The notes under the pieces: generated by a model
What the model was told of the DNA's origin: nothing
The model's input: the letters and a program-made list of their open reading frames with translations, nothing else
The model's database searches: none
Part shown: piece after piece, positions 35,348 through 43,800 of the stretch
Position numbering within the stretch: position 1 is the first letter of the stretch
Layout of the letters: each line of letters opens with the position of its first letter
Assembly (NCBI RefSeq): GCF_015767675.1
Contig: NZ_CP065219.1
Location: 116,140 to 180,139, forward strand
Reading direction: 5' to 3'
DNA length: 64,000 nucleotides
Origin: Vibrio navarrensis
Lineage (GTDB): Bacteria; Pseudomonadota; Gammaproteobacteria; Enterobacterales; Vibrionaceae
Translations under genes and position numbers: made by a program

Positions 35348-35875
35348 CTAGCCAGTGCGTTACCGCTTTGCGGTCGGGCTTTTCGCTGCGCTCGTATCGC
35401 TAACCTGAGCCGCGATATCGAGCAAGCTCGATGCGCCTCTAGGTTCCAGATACACAATCCCTAACGCCTCCGCTACTGCGTAGCTGCGCCTCGTCGTCCC
35501 TCCTCGTTGCGTTTAACTGATTTCAACTAAGTTCGAGTAAGGGCTTGGTTTTTTATGCGCGAATTTTCCTTTCGACTCGCATCACATTACGGGCTCGCAA
35601 GCTGTTAACCGTCTCTCAACACAACCTGGTTTGCAAGGGAAGTAAACGCTGCATCCCTAAAGCAACAAGTTGCTAAGGGCTGCTAGCCCCTTGTCAAACC
35701 AGAACGATGTTAAGAGGCCGGACAGCTAAGCGGCTCCGAAAAGTGATACTCAAACAGAAAGGAAACTCCTCATGGCGCAACAAAACACAACCCCAACTCT
35801 CACTAACTTGAATTCAGCAACCAGCGTCTCGCCGCTGGACCGCGAAAGCTCACCTAAAAATGATATCTCTTGTGC
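35348..35875 (+). repeat. 528-bp block, copy A (leader plus first 35 codons)
   Basis: Nearly identical to 37555-38083, differing at about five positions (for example TTAACC against TTAAACC). It contains short hairpins such as ATCGAGC-AA-GCTCGAT (35417-35432) and AAGGGCT-GCT-AGCCCCTT (about 35672), then AAAGGAAACTCCTC before an ATG at 35772 and 35 identical codons. The identity ends abruptly inside the coding region. Confidence 0.93.
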
Positions 35876-36275
35876 TGTTTTTTTGAATGCTCGTCGCGCT
35901 ATCAAACGAGCGCACGCTTTGCGCTTTGTCGTGAAGAAAGTACGCCTTGCCAAGGAGCGTTTGAGCCAAAAGAAAAAGCAAAAACGTATTGCTATCGCAG
36001 AACTCAAGCAATCAATGCTTTATCCGTGCATTCAAAAACTGATTGGTGAAAAGCGTTGTTTCACTTTTAAGGAAGTTGAGCAGTTATCTCTATCACTTCG
36101 CGAAAGTGGCCTTGATTGCTGGACTGTGGTGATGGTGGGGAGTGCGCTTTCTCATGGGGCGGTGGTGTTTGCTCACTATAAAAGTATCGCGCCAGCACTG
36201 GCATTTAGAACCACTGAAAACGGGTATCTATTTACGTCATTTCACTTCAATTATCTAGATAAAAAAGAGGCTTAA
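35772..36275 (+). CDS. Leading-region protein with shared N terminus, unknown
   Basis: A 167-residue protein. The first 35 residues (MAQQNTTPTLTNLNSATS, then VSPLDRESSPKNDISCA) are identical to those of the gene at 37980; the rest is unrelated. The unique part begins with a very basic helix (RRAIKRAHALRFVVKKVRLAK, RLSQKKKQKR) and continues with a domain containing LIGEKRCFTFKEVEQLS and WTVVMVGSALSHGAVVFAHY. No family recognised. AAGGAAA precedes the ATG. It sits at the head of plus-strand genes running toward oriT, a place that in F-like plasmids holds early-expressed anti-defence genes. Confidence 0.75.
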   Translation: MAQQNTTPTLTNLNSATSVSPLDRESSPKNDISCAVFLNARRAIKRAHALRFVVKKVRLAKERLSQKKKQKRIAIAELKQSMLYPCIQKLIGEKRCFTFKEVEQLSLSLRESGLDCWTVVMVGSALSHGAVVFAHYKSIAPALAFRTTENGYLFTSFHFNYLDKKEA

Positions 36276-36277
36276 TT

Positions 36278-36586
36278 ATGAGCAATATGAATGCTGTCAC
36301 TCAGTCTGTTTATTCCGCAAAAAACCAAGAACTTTTAGATGAACACAAGCAAAAATTTGCTCTTTCTTCCGATCTGTGGGCGGGCTTTCGTCAATGGGTT
36401 GAGGCTGGGCGAAAAGTGAAAAAGGGCGCTAAGGGCTGCGAAATATTTATGGTTTGCGAAAAGAAAGTGGAAAACGAAGGCAAGCAAGAGGGGGATGAAG
36501 ACAAAAAACGGCAGGTTATTAAGTCTGTTTATGTGTTCAACAAAGATCACACCGAAGCGTTAGAGCAATCTAGTAAAGCGCATTAA
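36278..36586 (+). CDS. ArdC-like N-terminal domain protein
   Basis: A 102-residue protein matching the single-strand-DNA-binding N-terminal region of ArdC-type antirestriction proteins (DUF1738): LWAGFRQWVEAGRKVKKGAKG then KKVENEG and VIKSVYVFNKDHTEAL. ArdC proteins are about 300 residues with a C-terminal metalloprotease domain, absent here, so this is a stand-alone domain or a truncation. It begins 2 bases after the preceding stop, hence same operon. Protection of entering DNA is an inference from the family and position. Confidence 0.78.
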   Translation: MSNMNAVTQSVYSAKNQELLDEHKQKFALSSDLWAGFRQWVEAGRKVKKGAKGCEIFMVCEKKVENEGKQEGDEDKKRQVIKSVYVFNKDHTEALEQSSKAH

Positions 36587-36592
36587 AAAAAA

Positions 36593-36620
36593 GCCTTAGC
36601 TTGGTGCAACAAGCTAAGGC
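36593..36620 (+). terminator. Strong hairpin between leading-region genes
   Basis: GCCTTAGCTTG and CAAGCTAAGGC make an 11-bp perfect stem with a 6-base loop. An A-run is on the left, so the minus-strand copy would terminate best; on the plus strand it may act as an mRNA processing or attenuation hairpin. Confidence 0.55.
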
Positions 36621-36651
36621 GGTACTCACTACCCAAATAAAGGTAATAGCT

Positions 36652-36975
36652 ATGTACAGCACCAATGTAATCCAAAATAAAGAAGAACGCTACTTTCCAG
36701 CATCCATTGATTTTGATTTAGGCGAAATCGTCGTGAGTCAAGGCGTTATCAAGATGCTCGGGAATCTGCCAGTTGAACTATTGAAACCTTTCTTAGCTCG
36801 CCACAAAGGCGGTGATTGGGGGAATGTCTGTGTTCAAGATAAGCAGCAAAACGATCATGCGACACGTTACGGTGACCGCATTCTTTCTAGTTATAAATTC
36901 TGTGAGCAGTGTATTTGGATTATTACCGAAGCTGACCGCAGCGTAACCACTATTTTACTTCCTAGCGAATACTAA
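36652..36975 (+). CDS. Conserved plasmid protein (often mislabelled restriction subunit M)
   Basis: A 107-residue protein of a family frequent on conjugative plasmids and ICEs. Recognisable parts are LLKPFLARHKGGDWGNV, QQNDHATRYGDRILSSY and IWIITEADRSVTTILLPSEY. The start at 36652 follows AAAGGTAATAGCT; a longer frame to 36601 would read through the hairpin. Database entries of this kind carry various unproven labels. It belongs to the leading region gene set. Function unknown. Confidence 0.8.
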   Translation: MYSTNVIQNKEERYFPASIDFDLGEIVVSQGVIKMLGNLPVELLKPFLARHKGGDWGNVCVQDKQQNDHATRYGDRILSSYKFCEQCIWIITEADRSVTTILLPSEY

Positions 36976-36983
36976 CCAAGGAG

Positions 36984-37002
36984 CGGAGGGCGAAGCCCTC
37001 CG
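36984..37002. other. Hairpin CGGAGGGC-GAA-GCCCTCCG
   Basis: A perfect 8-bp stem with a 3-base loop just after the preceding gene. No T-run follows. Confidence 0.55.
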
Positions 37003-37011
37003 ACAATGCAT

Positions 37012-37164
37012 ATGATCACTGTTAACTTCTGGAGCGAAAATGAACAAGCGTATTCTTGTGTTTGGGATGAGGGAGACAGAGTGATAAGCGGCTATCTAAC
37101 GGAACTGCAACTAGAAGAGGAAAAAAGGTTAGGTGAAGATATTCAATGGGAGTGCAGCCCTTAA
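37012..37164 (+). CDS. Small acidic protein, 50 residues
   Basis: ATG at 37012 to TAA at 37162-37164. The product is acidic and Trp-rich (ITVNFWSENEQAYSCVWDEG, ELQLEEEKRLGED, ECSP end). It lies between two leading-region genes, after one hairpin and before another (37180-37196). No family recognised. Small acidic proteins in this position can be DNA mimics, but there is no direct evidence. Confidence 0.5.
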   Translation: MITVNFWSENEQAYSCVWDEGDRVISGYLTELQLEEEKRLGEDIQWECSP

Positions 37165-37179
37165 CGCTCACGGTTAAAC

Positions 37180-37196
37180 GGGCGGCGTTGCCGCCC
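37180..37196 (+). terminator. GC-rich hairpin
   Basis: GGGCGGC-GTT-GCCGCCC, a perfect 7-bp stem, immediately upstream of the truncated antitoxin. No T-run, so termination is uncertain. Confidence 0.5.
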
Positions 37197-37199
37197 TAA

Positions 37200-37460
37200 G
37201 TAGGTTGTATTGATACCCCTGAATCGATACAGGCGTATCTTGATGAAGCTGTAGCCTCTGGTGATGCAGCTTTCATCAGTCAATCTCTCGGTGTGATTGC
37301 TTGCGCTAAGGGGATGACAGAACTTGCGGAACAGACGGGATTATCCCGCGAAACGCCATATAGAACACTTAGTGCAAAGGGAAATCCTAAGCTTAAAGGA
37401 TTTATGGCCATCATCATTTCTGCATTGGGCATCTCTTTGAAATTGAACGGCCATGCTTAA
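37200..37460 (+). pseudogene. HI1420-type addiction-module antitoxin, 5' truncated
   Basis: The frame (no ATG, GTG or TTG start in frame after the TAA at 37197) encodes DTPESIQAYLDEAVASGDA, then QSLGVIACAKGMTELAEQTG and SRETPYRTLSAKGNP, which is the HI1420-family antitoxin lacking about its first 14 residues. The toxin gene normally found just upstream is absent. It looks like a remnant, unless an unusual start such as ATT at 37209 is used. The helix-turn-helix is otherwise complete. Confidence 0.8.
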
Positions 37461-37489
37461 AAAGGAAGGCCGCTACCGCGACCTTTTTT
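37459..37489 (+). terminator. Terminator after the antitoxin remnant
   Basis: AAAAGG...GGCCGC-TACC-GCGACC...TTTTTT forms an imperfect stem ending in a T-run. Confidence 0.7.
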
Positions 37490-37554
37490 ATCGAATGAGC
37501 CGAGCAATCCCGTCCTTTAGGTCTTTAGGTCTTTAGGCCGGGGTGTTCGTTGTG

Positions 37555-38083
37555 CTAGCCAGTGCGTTACCGCTGCGCGGTCGGGCTTTTCGCTGCGCTC
37601 GTATCGCTAACCTGAGCCGCGATATCGAGCAAGCTCGATGCGTCTCTAGGTTCCAGATACACAATCCCTAACGCCTTCGCTACTGCGTAGCTGCGCCTCG
37701 TCGTCCCTCCTCGTTGCGTTTAACTGATTTCAACTAAGTTCGAGTAAGGGCTTGGTTTTTTATGCGCGAATTTTCCTTTCGACTCGCATCACATTACGGG
37801 CTCGCAAGCTGTTAAACCGTCTCTCAACACAACCTGGTTTGCAAGGGAAGTAAACGCTGCATCCCTAAAGCAACAAGTTGCTAAGGGCTGCTAGCCCCTT
37901 GTCAAACCAGAACGATGTTAAGAGGCCGGACAGCTAAGCGGCTCCGAAAAGTGATACTCAAACAGAAAGGAAACTCCTCATGGCGCAACAAAACACAACC
38001 CCAACTCTCACTAACTTGAATTCAGCAACCAGCGTCTCGCCGCTGGACCGCGAAAGCTCACCTAAAAATGATATCTCTTGTGC
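37555..38083 (+). repeat. 528-bp block, copy B (leader plus first 35 codons)
   Basis: The direct-repeat partner of 35348-35875. It begins CTAGCCAGTGCGTTACCGCT and ends in the codons for KNDISC(A) at 38083. Just before it is a short tandem GTCTTTAG repeat (about 37518-37537). Confidence 0.93.
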
Positions 38084-39362
38084 GGCTGATGGGATTAAGC
38101 AAAGTGAAAAGAATCTATTTCTAGCATCATTCAAGGCTGGCAAGCTTCGTAAAAATTCGAAGAAAGTCATTCAAAAGCTGCTTGATAGCTGTGACTCGTT
38201 GATCTTAAAAACGCAATCTATGGGGCTTGATGATTGTTGGAACGCAAACGAGCCTAAAGAGTATGACAAGGCCAAGTTTTGGGAGTGGTATGAGAACAAC
38301 TATAGCGAAATGGTGATTTACTTAACTATTCGCGATGGCTTTCTGTCAAAGGTCGAGTTCTGCGATTGTATTTATCATTTTTCCGATGATCTTGTTATGT
38401 ACTTTTCCATTGATCAAGAGAAGCCAGCAAAGCCAAGATTTTCATTTGCACAAGTTTGTGAGGCGCTTGGGCAAGGGTATATCTCACCCCTAAATCATGA
38501 TGGTAAATATCCGTCACCCGATCCAGATAAAGATAACAGTGATGAATCTAGGCGCGTTGTAAGTCTTGGTGATTATCAAGCACGCGTTGAATCTAAAAAA
38601 GAACGATTTAGTGAATTATCTAATAAGGCTCATACTGAATCTGTGATTTTTTATCAAGCGTCGAAAGAGAGAGCGAGTTTGATACCATTCGGTCAACCAA
38701 TTTTAGTTGGCCATCATTCAGAAAAACGAGCGAGAAAAGATGCGGAGCGTATTTGGCGTGATATGGGTAAATCCGTTCACGCTCAAGAAAAATCCGACCA
38801 TTACGAAAATAAAGCTAATAACGTTGGCTCGGCTGGTATTGCTTCTGATGATCCCGAAGCCGTTAGCAAACTAAAAGCAAAGCTAATTAGTTTGCAAAAT
38901 AGTCAAGAGGCAATGAAATCAATCAATAAAGTGATTCGCTCTCATAACTTAACGGAGGATGATAAAATTGAATTTATGATTCAAACGCACAAATTTTCAG
39001 AATCGCAAGCTAAGAGCGTCTTGTTTCCTAAAACTGGATCGGCTGGCTTTCCTGATTACGCATTGAAAAACAACAATGCGAATATCAGAATGATAAAACA
39101 AAGAATTGAAGAGCTTGAAAGGCTACATAGTCAAAAACCTTTTGATCAAAATGGTGAAGTGGATGGTTCTAGTTATGTTCTTTATGAGGAAGACGGTCGC
39201 ATAAAATTTCGATTTGATGAAATTCCTAGTGATTCAGTTCGAAATATTTTGAAGTCAAACGGTTTTAAGTGGTCACGATTTAGTGGTGCATGGGTTAGAA
39301 AAACAACGGCTAATGCGGTTTCATCTACTCAATACATCTTAAAAATGTTTACAACCCTTTGA
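37980..39362 (+). CDS. DUF3560-type leading-region protein with shared N terminus
   Basis: A 460-residue protein. Residues 1-35 are shared with the gene at 35772. The central part has the DUF3560 signature PFGQPILVGHHSEKRARKDA and the RIWRDMGKSVHAQEKSDHYE stretch (about 235-275), flanked by coiled-coil helices; the C-terminal domain (about 400-460) contains VRNILKSNGFKWSRFSGAWV. DUF3560 proteins are common on conjugative plasmids, often near antirestriction genes, and have no proven function. It is the last long gene before the transglycosylase and oriT, in the leading position. AAGGAAA precedes the start. Confidence 0.82.
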   Translation: MAQQNTTPTLTNLNSATSVSPLDRESSPKNDISCAADGIKQSEKNLFLASFKAGKLRKNSKKVIQKLLDSCDSLILKTQSMGLDDCWNANEPKEYDKAKFWEWYENNYSEMVIYLTIRDGFLSKVEFCDCIYHFSDDLVMYFSIDQEKPAKPRFSFAQVCEALGQGYISPLNHDGKYPSPDPDKDNSDESRRVVSLGDYQARVESKKERFSELSNKAHTESVIFYQASKERASLIPFGQPILVGHHSEKRARKDAERIWRDMGKSVHAQEKSDHYENKANNVGSAGIASDDPEAVSKLKAKLISLQNSQEAMKSINKVIRSHNLTEDDKIEFMIQTHKFSESQAKSVLFPKTGSAGFPDYALKNNNANIRMIKQRIEELERLHSQKPFDQNGEVDGSSYVLYEEDGRIKFRFDEIPSDSVRNILKSNGFKWSRFSGAWVRKTTANAVSSTQYILKMFTTL

Positions 39363-39447
39363 ACGTATGACGCCTCATTGATAATATGGGGCGTTGTTTC
39401 TATTCTGATATACTTCAATCTCAAATGGATTGGTTTGATGGTGGTTT

Positions 39448-39894
39448 ATGAAAAAAGTGACACTGTTGCCATTGTTGATCATTTCTCATTCTGTCAGTGC
39501 TTTTTGTTTTGATGAGGCAGGAAAATATTACAATGTTGATCCTAAGTTATTAGAGGCGATCGCTACCGTTGAAAGTAGTCTTAATCCTTCTGCTTATAAC
39601 GAAAATAAAAATGCTGCTGGTAAGGTCCTCAGTCGTGATTTTGGTTTAATGCAAATTAACTCAAGTTGGTTCGACAAGCTTTCAGATTTTAATGTGAATG
39701 AGCAAAATGTCTATGAGCCTTGTTTTAATGTGTCTTTAGGGGCTTGGGTACTCAGTGCTAACTTTGCCAGTCATGGCTATAACTGGAACAGTGTCGGTGC
39801 GTATAATGCGGGTTTTTCCAAGCGCACAGAGGACGCCAGAAAAATATACATTCAAAAAGTTAAATCTGCTTATTATTCCCAAAAAGTTAAATAA
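39448..39894 (+). CDS. VirB1-like lytic transglycosylase
   Basis: A 148-residue exported muramidase. The signal peptide is KKVTLLPLLIISHSVSAF (cleavage near SVSA-F). The catalytic Glu is in LEAIATVESSLNPSAYNEN, with the conserved GLMQINSSWF and WNSVGAYNAG motifs of the SLT fold. It opens peptidoglycan for the transfer channel. F and R1 carry a homologous gene (orf169/P19) right beside oriT in the leading region, exactly the position here. Confidence 0.93.
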   Translation: MKKVTLLPLLIISHSVSAFCFDEAGKYYNVDPKLLEAIATVESSLNPSAYNENKNAAGKVLSRDFGLMQINSSWFDKLSDFNVNEQNVYEPCFNVSLGAWVLSANFASHGYNWNSVGAYNAGFSKRTEDARKIYIQKVKSAYYSQKVK

Positions 39895-40076
39895 CGCATT
39901 GTGCACTAAAATGGTGCATTGCTGATCCTCTCCCTGTCTTCTTTGTTCCAACTGCGAACCCTCCAGTTAACTCTATTCAGTCGCCATAGTGCGGCTTTTT
40001 CGCGTTGGCCTGGTCAACCTTTTCCTAGTCCATACAGTTTAAGGCGATGAAGTCATCCTGACCTTTTGCTTTCTCT

Positions 40077-40115
40077 GAAAGCGACCACACACCACGGCGC
40101 ATTGTAAACAATGCG
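40077..40115 (-). other. oriT: Candidate oriT nic region (F-like)
   Basis: On the minus strand, an 8-bp stem (CGCATTGT-TT-ACAATGCG, 40098-40115) is followed by CC and then GTGGTGTGT/GGTCGCTTTC. The F nic region, as I know it, is a hairpin followed by GTGGGGTGT/GGTGCTTTT. The nick would fall between 40087 and 40086 on the minus strand, making the 40-to-35-kb segment enter first. The strand choice agrees with the orientation of all leading genes. Confidence 0.75.
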
Positions 40116-40250
40116 AATGGTTGTCTGTGAAATCATTAAGTGCATTTAAAACAATAGCTTGAGTGATATATTTTCGGTGAATTGCTCATTGAAAAATTTT
40201 TAAAATCTCAACTAATTAGCCGTTTAAATCGTATTTGAAAATGTGGATGC

Positions 40251-40410
40251 TGTATTTAATTTCCATTTAGACTATGTGTAGTAAGGGATTTGGGCGATTT
40301 GAGTTGATTGTTACTGTTATTGTATTTGATTTCAATTTAGACCTTTTGCGAATTGGTCTGTGGCTATTTTAAATGTTATGATAATATGGATTTGTATTTG
40401 ATTTTGCATT
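40251..40410 (+). promoter_or_regulatory. Three spaced direct repeats upstream of the RHH gene
   Basis: TGTATTTAATTTCCATTTAG at 40251, TGTATTTGATTTCAATTTAG at 40321 and TGTATTTGATTTTGCATT at 40393 are 70 and 72 bp apart, close to whole helical turns. They lie between the candidate nic site and the ribbon-helix-helix gene and are likely its binding sites, for relaxosome assembly and autoregulation. Confidence 0.65.
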
Positions 40411-40449
40411 GAATCGTATTGACGAGATTTGAGATAGGAAAATCTAAAA

Positions 40450-40809
40450 ATGACAAGAAGCACGGTGTTACAGGCAACGATTAAGGGGCAGCTAGAGCAG
40501 GATTTTCGTAAGTTTCAAAGGCGAGAGCGATTGACCGACGCCGACGCGGTGCGTCAGCTTTTGACACTGGCGTTACGTATCAAGTTGAACGACAGTGACG
40601 ATGATAGACCGTCGAACCGTGAGCTCATGGAGGAGATTTACCGAGTGGTAAGGCAGAGCTCTGCGATTGGTGAGGTTATTCACGGGCAAACCTTTGATGG
40701 TGAAAAATTATATCGAGAGCAGAAAGAATCAAAGCCCGTAAGGCAGCAGATTAAAGCCGATATCGATAACAAGGTGGATGCCTATCTTTCAGGCGAAAAA
40801 AAAGGGTAG
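40450..40809 (+). CDS. Ribbon-helix-helix relaxosome accessory protein (TraY/TraM-like role)
   Basis: A 119-residue protein. The N-terminal part VLQATIKGQLEQDFRKFQRRE then DADAVRQLLTLALRI matches an RHH strand plus two helices; the C-terminal half is helical and charged (NRELMEEIYRVVRQSS), a possible oligomerisation tail. Such proteins bind oriT, bend it and assist the relaxase. It is convergent with traI and separated from it only by a terminator. Which F protein it corresponds to is uncertain. Confidence 0.78.
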   Translation: MTRSTVLQATIKGQLEQDFRKFQRRERLTDADAVRQLLTLALRIKLNDSDDDRPSNRELMEEIYRVVRQSSAIGEVIHGQTFDGEKLYREQKESKPVRQQIKADIDNKVDAYLSGEKKG

Positions 40810-40826
40810 CCGTCGCTACCCTTTTA
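40797..40826. terminator. Bidirectional terminator between the RHH gene and traI
   Basis: AAAGGGTAGC-CGTC-GCTACCCTTTT: a 10-bp stem with A-run before and T-run after, serving both convergent genes. Confidence 0.9.
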
Positions 40827-43800
40827 TTACCGTTCTAACTCTCTGTCGATTTCTCTGTCCTCCCAATCACTTTCTTTCTCTTGGTGTGCAAAGTCCATCT
40901 CTTGCTGAGGTGAATATTTTTTGGGCTCAAAGTGTTCAAGTGATTGACTGTCGATTTCTTTTTTCTCATCAAAATTCGATGTGTCTAATTCGCTTTCTTG
41001 ATGAGGTGAGTGTGTTTCGCTTAATTCAATATCGTGTACACTGTTATCCCTCTCTAGTTTTTCGATGCACGCCTTAATGTCTTCTTTGAGATTATCATCT
41101 GACATGAACTGAATGTCTCGTCCATTGAGGTTCTCGATGATTTTCTCAATGTTGTTTGGATTTAAATCGTGATTACCTTGGTTTAATACAATAATGATGT
41201 TCTGTCTCAGTTCATCGATATTGATGTTTTGAATGTCGTTCTTGTGATTGACATTAATAATGTCAATCTGTCCTTGAGTTTGCTCTCGAATTAAAAATGA
41301 ATTTTCAATCGAGGTGCTGATGATGGTCGTGTTTAAATTCTCTCCTTGGTGGAAACTTGTTAACTGTTTGGATTTGGTTCCTAGCGTTCGTGGATTAATG
41401 TCTAGCGTGTTGTCTCTATTTCCTTGTGAGTCTAAATAGGTGACTTCAATCGCTTTGGTTTCACCTTGTTTGTTGTGGATATTAGTTAACATAGCAGGGT
41501 GGAAATTTTTATCTTCGGACGAGTACACCGCAGGGTGAAATTTTACATTGTCGTTTTCAATGTTGTTGATACCCAGATTGTTTAAGTACGTTTGAGCCAG
41601 TGTGCAATTGATCGGCTGGCTTTGATTTATGTACTCCTTGGCTCTTTCTTCAAACCGAGCAATATGCTTTGGTGTGGTGCTCAGTAATTTTTCGTGTTTT
41701 CTGTTTTCCTCCAGTTGGTATTTTTCTGGCTCATTAATCATTTGATGCGCTTCATTCATCGTCTCTTTATAGCTGATGTCTTTATGGCTCATCATTAGGT
41801 TGATGAGTGAGCCCTTTTCGCCCGTGGTGTAGTCTTTAAAATAGCCACGGTACTCGCCTGTTAAGGAAACTTTAATGGCGGATTTTCCACTGCCAAAAGT
41901 TAAGTAATCACGGTCTGATTTGGATTGATTTGGCTTGCCTAATAACTGAATGGCAAGACTTTCGGTGTATTTTGGTAGCTGTGTATTGATGTGCTCCCTA
42001 AATTTATTGTAGTCAAAGTCACCGCTTTTATTTTGGAACCGGACGTCCTCGTGAGGAAGTGCGTTGCGGTTAAAGTAAGTGGTGTCTTTGGGTGGGATTT
42101 GGTTAATGGTTTCTATTGCGCTGGCTTTATGGCTTTCTTTGGATAACCAACTTCTGACCAGTTGCGTGGTGTTATCAGTATAAAGTCGGATGTGCTGACT
42201 GGCACGGGTGACATCGATACCGGCGCGTCTTAGGTTGGTCAGTGCCCCTTTGCTCTGAATGGCGGTAATGACATGGGGATAGGTGGCTCCTTGCGCCATG
42301 TCGGCGGTTCGACTATACGCGTAGTCCCAATGCCCGTCTTTGAGCTCACTGGGGTTGATGGTTAGCGTCTCTCCTGTTTTCGATTGCGCAATGATGCCGT
42401 CTGAGCTTGCTTGCGTGATGCGGTATTCCACGTTGGCTTTAATGTCGCGGCTTTTATCGGTAAAGCGCGTCACGATCTTATCGCCTGTTGAAAGCGGCTT
42501 TTCTGACACGTTAAACAGTGTGGTGAAGGTATGGTCTCGATTGCGGGGTAAGAAGGATTTGGTTTTACCTTTCGCGTCTTCGAGTGTTACCACACCATGC
42601 TCTGAATCCACGTGGGTTATGGTGGCGTATTCCCCAGGTTTGGTACTCAGTACTAAGCCTTTTTGGTAGGGCATCATGGTGGACAGCTCTTCCCCTGTCG
42701 CCCCGACAGAACGCAGCCTGGTTGTGATGATGTTTTCTTTGCCAATCTCTTGGGTTTTCATTAATCCGACGCGGATGTATTCGGTGATGGTGTCACGCTC
42801 CTTGTTGGTGTAAGCGATGATAAGCGTATTCTCTCGCGTCTCTGGGGTGCGCTCTAGATAATCTTTGGCCACGACAAAAGGCAGCTTTTCAGTGGCTTCT
42901 AGCTGCGCTTTGCGTTGGTCTTTATGGTGCTCATCCAACGTGGATATGACATGGTGGCCGTTACCTTGGTTGTCAGGGTCTTGCTGTTTGAGCTTATCCA
43001 GGGCGCTTTGCGGTTGCTTATCAATGGTGTTTTGTGCCGCATTCAGCAAGGTGTCGTTTTGCTGACGAATGATGTCGGTCATGTACGCGGTATCGATATC
43101 ACCTTTGCTTATGGCCAGTTCAAACGGTTTACCGGCGCTAAGGGACAATAGCTGCTCTTTATCACCTAAAAGTACCGCTTTGGACTGACTGGCATTCACC
43201 AGTTCGGTAAACTCCTTAGCTTGCTTGTTGCTGACCATCGAGCTTTCATCAAGAAAGAATAGGGTATGTTGATAGTCGCTGGCGTCTCGATTGCCTTGCC
43301 TGATATCGGTCAGCAAACTTTCCAACGTTTGTGCTTTTACCCCTTTGCTTTCAAGCTCAGACACGGCGGCGTGAGTGGGTGCAAGCCCAATCACGTTTTG
43401 CTCGGGCAACTGGCTGGCTTCTTTGACTAGTTGGATAAGCTCAATGTTCGATTCGAGCATGGTGGATTTACCCGTACCGGCTAAACCTTGAATCGCCACA
43501 AAGCTGTCTGGGGTGGTCGAGGTCAGCGTGATGGCGTCTTTTTGTCCTTGGGTTAAGCGAGGTTTGGTATCGAGAAAGGTTTGCACCTGCTTAGGGGTAG
43601 CAAAAGGCTGATGTCGGTCTTTGCCATCGATGATGTTTTGCAAGATGCGCTTTTCCGTCTCCAGCGCTGCTTGTGTCGTCCAGCGTGTCCCGTCGCTGTA
43701 TTCCGCTGAGAGTGTGTCGCTGCGTTTGGCCAGCTCGGTTTCAATTTGATCTTTGGTTATCGAGCTGCCGGCTTCTTCAAAGGCGTAACGAACCGCCTCG

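Noticed and set aside
40098..40130. A plus-strand nic site of the R388 type (hairpin followed by TTGTCT)
   Set aside because: The hairpin is also followed by TTGTCT on the plus strand, but the minus-strand match to the F nic region is longer and agrees with the orientation of the leading genes and with the F-type tra genes.
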